64,000 bases of DNA from Akkermansiaceae bacterium (GCA_905182405.1 CAJJBQ010000001.1:1798001-1862000); one strand, 5' to 3'; counted from the first letter of the stretch, positions 46,852 to 55,796 are shown. The notes: generated by a model from the sequence alone, not told the origin. A program made the numbers and translations.

Positions 46852-47898
46852 ATGGCAGAAATTAAAGCGCTCCCACCAAATACCTTCTACCTCGAAGTGA
46901 CCGGATCCGGCATTCCCGAGGTCGATGGTCTTTTTGTTCCATCCACCGCGCCACCTGCCGAATCCGAGTCCGGGACCGTATCTAGTTTGGGCTATTGGAA
47001 TGGGAAGATGGCGTGGGATCGAGCGGATGGAAAGTCAGCTCGAACCCCGGCTCTTTCCTATTCTAACAGCTACACGTCGTGGAGAATCTGTCGTCTTGAT
47101 GGTCATCTTGCCTATGATGTCACCTCCGAGGATGATCTCCCACCCACAGACCGGGCATGGCACGTCTATAAAAAGGGCGTGACACCCGCTCCTGAGGTTT
47201 TCCTTTATCATTTTGATCCGAGAGAAGCCTGCCCCAAGCCTAATGTTATTTTTGTCTTGGGAGGCCCCGGAGCGGGAAAGGGGACGATGTGTGAGCTTGC
47301 CGAATGCCAACTGGGTTGGACGCATTTGTCGATGGGTGAACTTCTGCGCGCCGAACGAAAAGCGAGTGGACCTAACGCGGCGATGATTGAGGAGTTTATG
47401 AATGCAGGGAAATTAGTTCCCAATGCCATCATGGTATCGATTCTCGAAAACACGATGGAGATCATTACACGAACCACCGGGAAGGTGAATTTTCTTCTGG
47501 ATGGGTTCCCTCGCTCCATGGAGAACCTCGAAGGTTGGTGGGAAGTCTTCGGAGAGGAAGCTGACCTGCCCAAAATGTTATACTTCGAGTGTCCCTTCGA
47601 GGTGCTGGAAAAGCGTATTCTAGGACGGGCCAAATACTCCGGCAGAAGTGATGACAATGTGGAGAGTATCAAAAAGAGATTCGAAACATTTAAGGCGGAA
47701 ACTCTTCCCACCGTTGAATTCTTCAAGAGCAAGAACAAGTGCCTCGCGGTAGATACAAGTCACGATCGCCAGGCGGTTTACGATCTGGTATCGAAAAACC
47801 TGGCCGAATACACCGACAAAGAACTTGCGGCGAAGCCGCTCACCGAAAGGGCTGAGATACTTCTCGGGCTGCGACCCTATCCCAAAAAGAATCAGTGA
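46852..47898 (+). CDS. Eukaryote-type UMP-CMP kinase with extra N-terminal domain
   Basis: 348 residues. The kinase (130-330) phosphorylates UMP/CMP: FVLGGPGAGKGTMCELAE (P-loop GGPGAGKGT 137-145), THLSMGELLRAERK, FLLDGFPRSMENLEGW (217-232) and a short lid GRAKYSGRSDDNVESI. SGRSDDN and the LRAERK/NLEGW wording are the pattern of eukaryotic UMP-CMP kinases, not of bacterial Cmk, Adk or PyrH. The first 128 residues form a separate domain (SGIPEVDGLFVPSTAPP, SLGYWNGKMAWDR, YSNSYTSWRICRLDGHLAYDV) that I have seen only with proteins of algae and oomycetes. Likely acquired from a protist. It stands alone, 228 bases after the DUF2293 gene. Confidence 0.85.
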   Translation: MAEIKALPPNTFYLEVTGSGIPEVDGLFVPSTAPPAESESGTVSSLGYWNGKMAWDRADGKSARTPALSYSNSYTSWRICRLDGHLAYDVTSEDDLPPTDRAWHVYKKGVTPAPEVFLYHFDPREACPKPNVIFVLGGPGAGKGTMCELAECQLGWTHLSMGELLRAERKASGPNAAMIEEFMNAGKLVPNAIMVSILENTMEIITRTTGKVNFLLDGFPRSMENLEGWWEVFGEEADLPKMLYFECPFEVLEKRILGRAKYSGRSDDNVESIKKRFETFKAETLPTVEFFKSKNKCLAVDTSHDRQAVYDLVSKNLAEYTDKELAAKPLTERAEILLGLRPYPKKNQ

Positions 47899-48032
47899 TG
47901 CCGCTGCGCCACCTGAGGCCAATCATGATACGATGTGTGGTGGAACAATCGGGATGTCGCAAAATACTTTTTGGGTGAACCAGCTCCGATCGTGAAAGTG
48001 GATTTGCCCGTTATCAAAATTCGACCAGCCCC
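47899..48032. other. Spacer after the UMP-CMP kinase gene
   Basis: 134 bases without a gene I can support. A 63-codon frame exists on the minus strand (47892-48083) but resembles nothing known. Confidence 0.3.
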
Positions 48033-48215
48033 ATGCCATCGTGTTCTGATGGAGGTATTAACGAGAAAGGAAATTTCATTCAAAAACCCACAATTAGAAC
48101 TACCCCACCTGTAAAACCTCCGGTGATTTCCGTATACATCGAGAGACCAAAGGTTCCCGGGGTCAAAAAATAGGAACCTCCAACATCAGCGTCCAAAGTC
48201 GTTGAAACCGATCTG

Positions 48216-48587
48216 GTGAAACGTTTTCTTGGCGCACTCATTGGTGCCCTCGTCGCCGGGACTGTCGCCTTCATCGTTGGGACCATTACTGGGTCAGCCT
48301 TTCTGCCGTATCTTGCCTGGGGCCTGGTCATCCTCACCAGGGACAGCCTCCCTATCCTTGAGGGGCAAAGCATCGGGAAAAAGGTCATGAAGACCAAAGC
48401 AGTGAAAGAAGACGGCTCGTCCCTTTCCGAAGACTGCATCACTGGTGCGACTCGCAACATCTTATTAGCGATCCCATTGGCGGGCTTCGCCGAATGCGTC
48501 ATCATTCTGACACGTAGTGGCAAACGAGAAGCTGGGTTACGATTCGGAGACAATTGGTCCAAAACTAAGGTCATCTCCGTCGATTAA
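48216..48587 (+). CDS. Small RDD-family membrane protein, 5' part separated by a stop codon
   Basis: 123 residues with two or three hydrophobic segments. ILEGQSIGKKVMKTKAVKEDG matches the core of RDD domains (G-Q-S-x-G-K), and RNILLAIPLAGFAECVIIL the last helix. GTG 48216 is the first usable start, but the same frame continues upstream to ATG 48033, interrupted only by TAG at 48171-48173; that upstream piece has a Pro-rich linker and a C-S-D-G-G ... G-N-F pattern like a decayed zinc ribbon. Zinc ribbon plus RDD is a common design, so the gene may be broken. RDD proteins are of uncertain function, some Na+/H+ antiport-like. Confidence 0.6.
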   Translation: MKRFLGALIGALVAGTVAFIVGTITGSAFLPYLAWGLVILTRDSLPILEGQSIGKKVMKTKAVKEDGSSLSEDCITGATRNILLAIPLAGFAECVIILTRSGKREAGLRFGDNWSKTKVISVD

Positions 48588-48674
48588 ACTCCATCGCCAT
48601 CTGATTTCAAAAAACCAACGTCCGCGGCGTGGTGATCATAGCGATCTCCATCAGTTGCCACCTCGTCCGGTGGA

Positions 48675-49159
48675 TGGGGGCGGCGTGAGAACCCGAACGG
48701 TCGGGAAGCCGTCGACCGATTGGTGAAAAGCATCAAGCCCGATGATTCTGTTCACTTTCAGTTTTTTCTCGAAGAGTTCAAACGATCGAAGCTCCGCTTG
48801 GATGAGCCACTTCCTAGAGGCTTGATCCACAGTGATTTTTTTACCGACAACACGCTTTTCCGGGACGGAGAGGTGGTGGCGATCCTTGATTTCGAAGATG
48901 CCTGCGAGGACGTTTTTCTGTTCGATGTCACCATGGCCATCCATGGATTCTGTTTTCCGGCGGAAGATTGGAGGCCAGACCTGGCACAAGTATTTCTCTC
49001 ATTTACAATGAGAGAAGGCCTCTGACTGATTCGGAGTGTAAGTTACTACCGATCGATCTCCGCTGGTGTCCGCTCCTTATGATGGGCTGGCGTCTGAGGG
49101 AGTTGCACCGCAAGCCGGCCGGTCATGTGAAACCTGCCGCCTACCACTGCCCACTGTAG
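48675..49159 (+). pseudogene. Broken homoserine kinase-like (ThrB, APH fold) gene
   Basis: Two frames make one APH-fold product. In the first (to TGA at 49023): ENPNGREAVDRLVKS, then PLPRGLIHSDFFTDNTLFRDG, where IHSDFFTDN is the catalytic loop (HxDxxxxN) of the family, and ILDFEDACEDVFLFD with the DFE metal site; then TMAIHGFCFPAEDW. The second frame (48968-49159) continues NERRPLTDSECKLLP and LRWCPLLMMGWRL, matching the RPLT...LP..LR segment near the ThrB C-terminus. The switch lies near 49000-49015. The N-terminal ATP-binding lobe is missing. A degraded copy; the functional thrB, if any, lies elsewhere. Confidence 0.75.
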
Positions 49160-49200
49160 TCTCTATCAGAGGGACGCATCTTGCCGCAGGAGAGTTCCGG

Positions 49201-50610
49201 CTAGGCGATGATGCTGTTCAGCACCTCACCGTGTACGTTGGTCAGGCGGCGTTGGATTCCATTGTGGTAGTGGGTGAGTTTGGTGTGGTCAATCCCTAAC
49301 AGGTGCAGGACGGTGGCGTGAAAATCGTGCCACGGCACCGGATTGAGGTCCGATTTGTAGCCGACCTCATCCGTTGTGCCGTAGCTGATGCCTCCCTTTA
49401 CGCCTCCGCCGGCCATCCACACGCTGAAGCCGACATGGTTGTGGTCGCGACCGGTGCCGATCTGGTCGGCGCCGCTCTGGGTGAAGGGTGTCCGTCCGAA
49501 CTCGGAGGTGAACAAGACAAGGGTGTCGTCGAGCATGCCGCGCTGGCGCAGGTCCTTGAGCAAGGCGGCGACCGGCTGGTCGATACGCGCGGCCTCGCGG
49601 CCGTGGTTGCGCTTCATGTCCTCGTGGCCGTCCCAGTTGATACGCGGCGAGCCGAACGAGCCACCGGAGAAAAGTTGCACGTGCCGCACTCCGCGTTCGA
49701 GCATACGTCGTGCTAACAAGCAACTGCGCCCGAAGTCTTTGGTCTCCTTGCCGTTCAGTCCGTAGAGCTCGCGCGTCGCCTCGGATTCCGCGTTTATGTC
49801 GGTGACCTCGGGAACCGCAAGCTGCATGCGCGCGGCGAGTTCGTAGCTGGAGATGCGGGCGGAGAAGGCGTCTTCGTTACCGTTTTCTTCGATATGCAGA
49901 CGGTTGATTTTTTCCAAGAGGGTGCGGCTCTCTTTCTCGATGCGCGCGTCGATTTTTCGAGCGGGGAACAGGTTGCTGATCACGTCGCCTTCGCCGCTGG
50001 TGCGAAACGGGACGCCCTGGTGGACGGCGGGGAGAAAACCGTTCGTCCAGTTGCTGGTCGAACCGGCGGGCAGGCCGCGCGCATCGGGCAGAACGACGTA
50101 GGTCGGTAGGTCGTCGGTCATGTTGCCGAGCCCGTAAGAGACCCAAGAACCCATCACGGGAAATCCGTTGAGGCGGAAGCCGCTGCTCTCCTGGAAGGTC
50201 GCTGGCGTGTGGCTCGACGACTCGGCGACCATTGAGTTGATCACTGCGAGCTCGTCGGCGACGCTGGCAATGTGAGGGAAAAGTTCGGAGATCCACAGCC
50301 CGCTCTGGCCGCGCTGTTTGAATTCCCAGTCGCTCTGCCGCAGTAGGCCGACTTTGCCAAAAAATACATCGGGTTTCTCATCGGTGGTGAGAGATTTCCC
50401 GTGCAGCTCTTTGAGCTTTGGTTTGTAGTCGAAGGAGTCGACCTGGCTCAAGCCTCCACACAGGCAGATGTGGATGACGCGTTTGGCCTTTGGCGCACGG
50501 TGTGACGGTGTCGGAGCGGCGGCGAAGCTGTCGCGAAGCATGAGCGAGGATACTGCGGCGGTGCCAAGTCCGGTGGAAGTCCAGTCGAGGAAGTTGCGTC
50601 GGGTGATCAT
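49201..50610 (-). CDS. DUF1501 secreted protein (second pair)
   Basis: 469 residues with a Tat-like leader (MITRRNFLDWTSTGLGTAA). Family motifs: KRVIHICLCGGLSQVDSFDYKP, LPTYVVLPDARGLPAGSTSNW and, later, LVLFTSEFGRTPFTQSG and GTGRDHNHVGFSVWMAGGGVKGG; the C-terminus has WHDFHATVLHLLGIDHTKLTHYHNG. This is a distinct branch from the first DUF1501 protein. Codon use is richer in G and C than in neighbouring genes. It follows the DUF1549/1553/LamG gene by 40 bases. Confidence 0.92.
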   Translation of the reverse strand: MITRRNFLDWTSTGLGTAAVSSLMLRDSFAAAPTPSHRAPKAKRVIHICLCGGLSQVDSFDYKPKLKELHGKSLTTDEKPDVFFGKVGLLRQSDWEFKQRGQSGLWISELFPHIASVADELAVINSMVAESSSHTPATFQESSGFRLNGFPVMGSWVSYGLGNMTDDLPTYVVLPDARGLPAGSTSNWTNGFLPAVHQGVPFRTSGEGDVISNLFPARKIDARIEKESRTLLEKINRLHIEENGNEDAFSARISSYELAARMQLAVPEVTDINAESEATRELYGLNGKETKDFGRSCLLARRMLERGVRHVQLFSGGSFGSPRINWDGHEDMKRNHGREAARIDQPVAALLKDLRQRGMLDDTLVLFTSEFGRTPFTQSGADQIGTGRDHNHVGFSVWMAGGGVKGGISYGTTDEVGYKSDLNPVPWHDFHATVLHLLGIDHTKLTHYHNGIQRRLTNVHGEVLNSIIA

Positions 50611-50650
50611 GGGATTTGGGGAGGGGAGATTCTTGTCTGTCTATCGTGGG

Positions 50651-53284
50651 TCAGTTGAGATAGATAAACTCATTTAAATTAAAGAGCACGCGGCAGAAGG
50701 CGGGAAGGCCGTTCTTTTTGACAAAATCGCTTGTTAGCACGAGCTCCGCCTCGCTCGGTTCGCGCGCGAAGGCCAGCAGGTAGGCGCGCTTAATTTGGGT
50801 GTGGATGCCGTCACTTGTTTCGGTTTTGAGGCGTTGCGCAAAAGTGTTGGCCATACGCAAGGAGAACGAGGTGTTCATCAAAGCGAGTGCGCTCAGCGGT
50901 GTCGTCGTCACGCTGCGAACGGGCGTGGCGGCGCTCGGGTCGGGGCAATCCAGTGGTGTCAGCAAGGGGTGCACGTTGCCGCGCGCCCACGTGCGGTAGA
51001 TGCTTCTCCGGTTGAACTCGGGTCCCTCGGGATCGATCGGATCGTAGACCCACGAGCCCTTGTGCTGATACATTTTAAAATCGCGGTAGCCCGGACCGCT
51101 CATCTTCAGGTTGAGCTGGCCGGAAACTTTCAAGATGGAATCGCGGATTACTTCGGCCTCGAGTCGCGCCGGGGTATGCCGCCACAAAAGCACGTTGCCA
51201 GCGTCGATCTGTTGCGCTTGTGAATTTGCCTGCGACGACTGCCGGTAGGTCGCGGAATCGCAAATTAGGCGGTGCATCTTCTTCAGGCTCCAGCCGCTGG
51301 CGCGGAATTCCGCTGCCAGCCAGTCGAGTAGCTCGGGGTGCGATGCCTTACCGCCGCTCAAACCGAGATCGTTTGGCGTTTTTACCAACCCCTGGCCGAA
51401 GTGGTAGTGCCACAGACGGTTCATCATAACGCGCGCGAAGAGCGGGTTGTCTGGGTGCGTGATCCACTCGGCTAGTTTCGTGCGGCGCTGGTCATCCGGT
51501 GCATCCGGTTTGAGACCAAAGTCTGCCGATAGTGCGGAAGCGACTGAGGCGATCCCCCCGGGCGCGACTTCACCGGCTGGCTCGAACGGGCTACCGCGCA
51601 CCAGTAGTCGGGTGATGCCGGGTTTTTTTGGCGTCACCGCGTAGACTTTCTTCTCTTTGATCTTAACAAACTCGCCATTGAGTTGCGCGATCTCATTTTT
51701 CCAACTCTCCCGGTCCGCCTTCTGTTTCTCGTTTAGTTTCGACACGATCTGCGCTTCGGTGACAATTATAATATTTGCCGAAATGGCGATTTCGTCGGCG
51801 CTCAGGGCGCGATCGTAGAGCTGGGCGCGGTCGATCTTCCCGGCCAACATTCTCCCGTCACCCGCCGTGGTCCCGTGTCGCAATCCGAAGATCACTTGGT
51901 GGTTGTTGCTGAGGTATTTCGAGCTACCGGTCTTGTAGGTTTTTCCATATGGAAGTCCGTTGCGGTAGGCGGTGATGGTGCCGTCTTCGGTGTAGGTGAT
52001 CGCGACGTGCACAAATTTGCCAATTGCCTCGTTCTCTGGCTTCGCGTGGAAACTCTGCCAGCGCGCGTAGCCATTGCTGCCAGCCATCCAGTGGCCGGGT
52101 TCTTTTTCGCCGATGATGATCGCGTCAAATTGACCTGCGTCGAGGTTCTGCACGCTGACCACGCCGCCGCCGCGCTGGCCGATGTTGTCGAGTTGGACCC
52201 AGGCTTCCAATGTCTTCGCTTTGAGATCAGATTGGCGTTTCGCGGTGGAGACAAAAGCGGTTTTTCCGTCAAGGACGAGCGCGCCGTTGACGATTTTCGC
52301 GTCGCCTTTGGCTTCTCCGTGAGCCGTGCCGATCTGATCTCGGAAATCGCTGTCAAAGGTCCAACGCGAGACTGGTTTAGGTGGCGCGGCTGGCTTTGCC
52401 GAATCGTCGGGTTGCCTGGCTAGGATCGTTCTACGGATTCTTGCGTCTTGTTGATTGAGTTGTTTGGTCAGCGCCTCGATTTGCTTTTTTAACGCGCTTG
52501 GGTCGCCACCGGCGGGCACGTTTCGATCACCGCGGTGGACGCCGGCGAGGGAGGAGGCGATCTGGAAATATTCGATCTGGGTGATCGGATCGAATTTGTG
52601 ATCGTGACAGCGTGCGCAATTGACGGTGAGCCCGAGAAAGGTCTGCGACACCGTGCCGACAAGATCCTCCATCTCGTCCTGACGCATGATCTTGCGCTGT
52701 TTGTCGCCGTTGGGCTTGAGTCCGTCAAACGATCCACAAACCAGGAAACTGGTCGCGGTAATCGCGTCCGGGTTGTTTGGTTCGATTCGATCGCCGGCAA
52801 TCTGCAATCGCACGAAGCGATCGTAGGGCATGTCGTCGTTGAGAGCGTTGATCACCCAGTCGCGGAAAGGCCAGGCGTTTTCGCGTAGCTGGTCGTATTC
52901 GAATCCCTGACTCTCGCCAAAGCGGGATACATCCAGCCAATGCCGTGCCCAACGTTCACCGTAATGCTGCGAAGCGAGCAGTGCGTCGATATCGCCCACC
53001 GCGCCTGGTTCAGGAGGCAGGCCGATTATATTGAAGTGCAATCGTCTGCTCAGCGCGCGTGCATCGGCTTCTGGTGCGGGCTGGAGATCGGATTTTTCGA
53101 GCTTTGCGAGGATGAAGTGGTCGATTGCATTACGTGGCCACTCCTTGGAGACGACCTCAGGAAGTTCCGGGCGTTCTACCTTTTGTAGTGACCACCAATT
53201 CTTATCCGCCTGAGAATAGACCTGCGAGGCAGCCGCCGCGAATACCAACCCGGCTAGCGAGAGAAAGTTTTGCAGACTTAGCAT
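50651..53284 (-). CDS. DUF1549/DUF1553 protein with central LamG domain (second pair)
   Basis: 877 residues. Signal peptide (SLAGLVFAAAASQVYS), DUF1549 (WPRNAIDHFILAKLEKSDLQP, GERWARHWLDVSRFGESQGF), NCARCHDHKFDPITQIEYF (CxxCH), then a LamG/concanavalin-like domain (about 310-520, PVSRWTFDSDFRDQIGTAHGE, LDGKTAFVSTAKR, LYDRALSADEIAIS), a coiled linker, and DUF1553 (TKLAEWITHPDNPLFARVMMNRLWHYHFGQGLV, GWSLKKMHRLICDSATYRQSS). LamG suggests carbohydrate binding. The gene is richer in G+C than the first pair. It forms an operon with the DUF1501 gene downstream. Confidence 0.92.
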   Translation of the reverse strand: MLSLQNFLSLAGLVFAAAASQVYSQADKNWWSLQKVERPELPEVVSKEWPRNAIDHFILAKLEKSDLQPAPEADARALSRRLHFNIIGLPPEPGAVGDIDALLASQHYGERWARHWLDVSRFGESQGFEYDQLRENAWPFRDWVINALNDDMPYDRFVRLQIAGDRIEPNNPDAITATSFLVCGSFDGLKPNGDKQRKIMRQDEMEDLVGTVSQTFLGLTVNCARCHDHKFDPITQIEYFQIASSLAGVHRGDRNVPAGGDPSALKKQIEALTKQLNQQDARIRRTILARQPDDSAKPAAPPKPVSRWTFDSDFRDQIGTAHGEAKGDAKIVNGALVLDGKTAFVSTAKRQSDLKAKTLEAWVQLDNIGQRGGGVVSVQNLDAGQFDAIIIGEKEPGHWMAGSNGYARWQSFHAKPENEAIGKFVHVAITYTEDGTITAYRNGLPYGKTYKTGSSKYLSNNHQVIFGLRHGTTAGDGRMLAGKIDRAQLYDRALSADEIAISANIIIVTEAQIVSKLNEKQKADRESWKNEIAQLNGEFVKIKEKKVYAVTPKKPGITRLLVRGSPFEPAGEVAPGGIASVASALSADFGLKPDAPDDQRRTKLAEWITHPDNPLFARVMMNRLWHYHFGQGLVKTPNDLGLSGGKASHPELLDWLAAEFRASGWSLKKMHRLICDSATYRQSSQANSQAQQIDAGNVLLWRHTPARLEAEVIRDSILKVSGQLNLKMSGPGYRDFKMYQHKGSWVYDPIDPEGPEFNRRSIYRTWARGNVHPLLTPLDCPDPSAATPVRSVTTTPLSALALMNTSFSLRMANTFAQRLKTETSDGIHTQIKRAYLLAFAREPSEAELVLTSDFVKKNGLPAFCRVLFNLNEFIYLN

Positions 53285-53290
53285 ATAAGC

Positions 53291-53449
53291 TTATTTCATG
53301 GTTGAGACAGTGATGGCAAGCTCCACCTTGCTATTCCACGTTCCGTTATGGAGTGTCGCGTTCCCTCCACTGCCTACGCTGCTGCTGTTGAACTTCGCCA
53401 CGCTGCCGTTGTTCATGAGGACATCCTGCCCGGTGGTTGGGTAATCACC
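53291..53449 (-). pseudogene. C-terminal fragment resembling a secreted prepilin-like protein
   Basis: Reading leftward, the frame from 53449 codes for GDYPTTGQDVLMNNGSVAKF, a Gly/Ser/Asn-rich stretch and WNSKVELAITVSTMK before TAA. PTTGQDVLMNNGSV resembles the C-terminus of type II secretion/prepilin-like proteins of this phylum, where a D/N-G-S-V turn ends the domain. A TAG lies directly upstream and no start or N-terminal methylation segment is seen. It is probably the 3' end of a lost gene ahead of the DUF1549 gene. Confidence 0.35.
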
Positions 53450-53652
53450 CTATCGCCATTGATCGTCTGGATGCCTCGTTAGGTCCTGGTCGAATAGTTT
53501 GTGTCAAATTATATGGGCGGCTCAGGGAAAGAATCCAATTCTTGAGTGGTTTGGAGAACCGATTCGGAATTCCGGGATGGAGAATGCTAGCAGTTGAGCT
53601 GCAAATTTAGTATAATAGCAAACACGGGTTACTACCGATCACTAATAAAACC
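53450..53652. other. Spacer before the LamG protein gene
   Basis: 203 bases without a supported gene. It should carry the LamG gene promoter; AT-rich sequence near 53600-53620 is a candidate. Confidence 0.3.
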
Positions 53653-54642
53653 ATGAGAAAAAAACATTTTAATCCTACTAAAATAGCGCTCTCACTTTGC
53701 GTTTTTACTTCCGTCTGTAATGCAGATCTCATCGCCTACTGGCCATTTGACGAAGGTGTCGGCGACGTCGCCGAAGATATTATTGGTGGCTTCGATGCCA
53801 TAATCGTCGGGGGAACTTGGTCCACGCCCGGTAAAGTGGGGGTGGGGGCTTTTCAAGGAGCAGGTGCCGACGAGATCAACTGCGGGACTGAGGCCTCTCC
53901 TTCCACCGAGGACCTGACTTTGGCGTGGTGGATGATCGACAATAGCGGAAGCTACGGCACCATTATGGATAAATCCGTCACCGATAGCGGATTCGGATAC
54001 GATATCCTTGTCCGACCTGATGCTGAAGACAGCCCGCTCCGCTTCCGTATTGGTGGCTGGCAGTCATACGGCGGGTGGGGCGCGGAGTGCCGTCTTCCTG
54101 CCGGAGCGTATAAGGATGGCGAATGGGTGCACATCGTCTGCACTTATGACAGCGCCACGGATACCGCCAGCATTTATGTGAACGGAGAGCTCCCGGCCAA
54201 TGGCGCACTAAATCCGAAGACGGGTATTGCCGGTGATGGTGGTTACTGCGATGGGGTGAACAATGTCGAAGCTCCCTTGTTCCTGCGCGGGGGCAGAGAG
54301 ACCTTCGATGGCATCCTCGATGACGTCGCGATCTGGGATCAAGCGCTGACAGCCGAAGAGGTCATGAGCGTATATGCCCGAGGGCCGCTTGTCTTGGCAC
54401 CAGGGCAGTCATTAGCCATCAAATCAATCGACTACAATCCGGGCGATGGCGAAATTAGCCTGACTTGGAACTCACGCAAAGGCGACGTCTATGCCGTCAA
54501 GTATTCGACTGACCTGATCAATTGGGACTCCGACATCGATGATGGGGTGGAGGCTGACGAAGGTGAAAGCACCACGAGGATCTTTGATATCTCTGACCTT
54601 GGCCTACTGGAAAGGGGCTACTTCCGAGTGGAAAAGCAGTAA
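53653..54642 (+). CDS. Secreted LamG-domain protein
   Basis: 329 residues. Signal peptide (KIALSLCVFTSVCNA), then a LamG domain: LIAYWPFDEGVGDVAEDIIG opens it, EDLTLAWWMIDNSGSY and GEWVHIVCTYDSATDTASIYV follow, and LDDVAIWDQALTAEEVMSVYA closes it. The last 80 residues (IKSIDYNPGDGEISLTWNS, VKYSTDLINWD) are the Verrucomicrobia-type C-terminal beta-sandwich domain seen in many exported proteins. Such proteins bind glycans or decorate the surface. No catalytic motif. Also near the second DUF1553 protein, which has its own LamG domain. Confidence 0.85.
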   Translation: MRKKHFNPTKIALSLCVFTSVCNADLIAYWPFDEGVGDVAEDIIGGFDAIIVGGTWSTPGKVGVGAFQGAGADEINCGTEASPSTEDLTLAWWMIDNSGSYGTIMDKSVTDSGFGYDILVRPDAEDSPLRFRIGGWQSYGGWGAECRLPAGAYKDGEWVHIVCTYDSATDTASIYVNGELPANGALNPKTGIAGDGGYCDGVNNVEAPLFLRGGRETFDGILDDVAIWDQALTAEEVMSVYARGPLVLAPGQSLAIKSIDYNPGDGEISLTWNSRKGDVYAVKYSTDLINWDSDIDDGVEADEGESTTRIFDISDLGLLERGYFRVEKQ

Positions 54643-54704
54643 GGTTGGGGGATTGCGTCTTGCTAAAAGGCGCCGTCGTGAACGTAACCACTCTCTGGGT
54701 CCTC

Positions 54705-55427
54705 TTACCGCTCGAGGTGGCCTTCCGCTTGGAGGGCCTCCATGATCTTGAGGGCGGCGTAGGCGTCGTTGGCAGCGTAGAGCAATTGGCGAGGGGTGAG
54801 TTCGCGAAGTGCCCAATTGCTCGTGGTGGTTGATTTGGATTTCTTGAAGCACTGCATGAGGAGAACTCCCATGGCTCCACGGACGCCGATTTGTCCCGAG
54901 TATCCCAGTTTACGGAAAATTTGATCTAGATCGAGGACGTGGTTGAGCGAGATGCCCAGTCGGGTTCGGATCTGTTTATGATCGTTCTTCAAGCCGAAGC
55001 CCACCTTGAGGACTTGCTTGGAGGCGATAAGATCGGCGGCAGCCTTCTGGCACTCACTCCGATGAAGCTGGAAGATGAAGGCTTTGTCGGTGAGGGCGAA
55101 TTGCACGACGTGGGGGCCATCGCATTTCTGTCCCTTTCGGAAAGTCGGCTTGGCTTCGGTGTCAAATCCACCAGTCCTTGCGGCGAGAATTTCGTCGACC
55201 GCGTTCTGGCACTCGACACGGGTCGTAGGTATGTGGATATGGTCGGGTGAAAGTCCGGGGAAGGGGGGTAAGATTGACGTTTCAGCTTTCGTGGGTCCCA
55301 GCAGCTTGGTTTGCTTCTTGGCTTTCTTTTGGTCACCTGACTCAGCGCTCCCGGCACTGGAGTCCGGTGACGACGAGGCCGAGCGGCGGCGGTGACGGGA
55401 GGTAGGAGGGGGTTCAGGTTCACTCAT
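54705..55427 (-). CDS. 3'-5' exonuclease, RNase D-like DnaQ fold
   Basis: 240 residues from ATG 55427 (MSEPEPPPTSRHRRR). A low-complexity Ser/Pro/Arg head precedes the exonuclease domain: GGFDTEAKPTFRKG (DxE of motif I), LKVGFGLKNDHKQIRTRLG (motif II Asp), and LTPRQLLYAANDAYAALKIMEAL (motif III YAANDAY). DEDDy-type nucleases trim RNA or DNA 3' ends with two metal ions. Unlike RNase D it has no HRDC domain. Frame extends to 55484 but adds no matching sequence. Confidence 0.85.
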   Translation of the reverse strand: MSEPEPPPTSRHRRRSASSSPDSSAGSAESGDQKKAKKQTKLLGPTKAETSILPPFPGLSPDHIHIPTTRVECQNAVDEILAARTGGFDTEAKPTFRKGQKCDGPHVVQFALTDKAFIFQLHRSECQKAAADLIASKQVLKVGFGLKNDHKQIRTRLGISLNHVLDLDQIFRKLGYSGQIGVRGAMGVLLMQCFKKSKSTTTSNWALRELTPRQLLYAANDAYAALKIMEALQAEGHLER

Positions 55428-55796
55428 CTTGTGGCGTCTGCCTCGTATCTTGAGGTAAGTTCTCTCTCTCTGCAAACTCTCCATGCAATTCTAACTCCAG
55501 CCCCCTCAGTCCAATTTTGGCCAATATCTAGCTGCACCCGCCGGATGAGGGAAGCTTCCGTGAATTTTTGGATCGATAAAGAAGGTCGCCTGGAGCTGTC
55601 CGAAAAGCTGTTGAAGTTGAGAGGATGCAGCCAAGGTGCGTGGCCGCCGATGAGTAAGAATACAGCGCTAAAGAAATACGGGTTTCGGGTTCCAAGCGAT
55701 CTCGCGGAAGCAGCCGCTATAAAGTAGGTGATTGAGAAGAAGCCGTGTTCAACCACCGGATTGAATGAGCGGGGCGGAACGCCTAGGTCCTTTTAC
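55428..55796. other. Region without a confident gene
   Basis: About 370 bases. Two overlapping frames exist (plus, to 55727; minus, 55424-55756), both about 110 codons. The plus frame has a plausible stretch at its end (FWIDKEGRLELSEKLLKL) but no family I recognise. I would not call either a gene. Confidence 0.35.

Noticed and set aside
48080..48574. 164-codon minus-strand frame over the RDD gene
   Set aside because: No family resemblance; the plus strand carries the RDD motif G-Q-S-I-G-K over the same bases.
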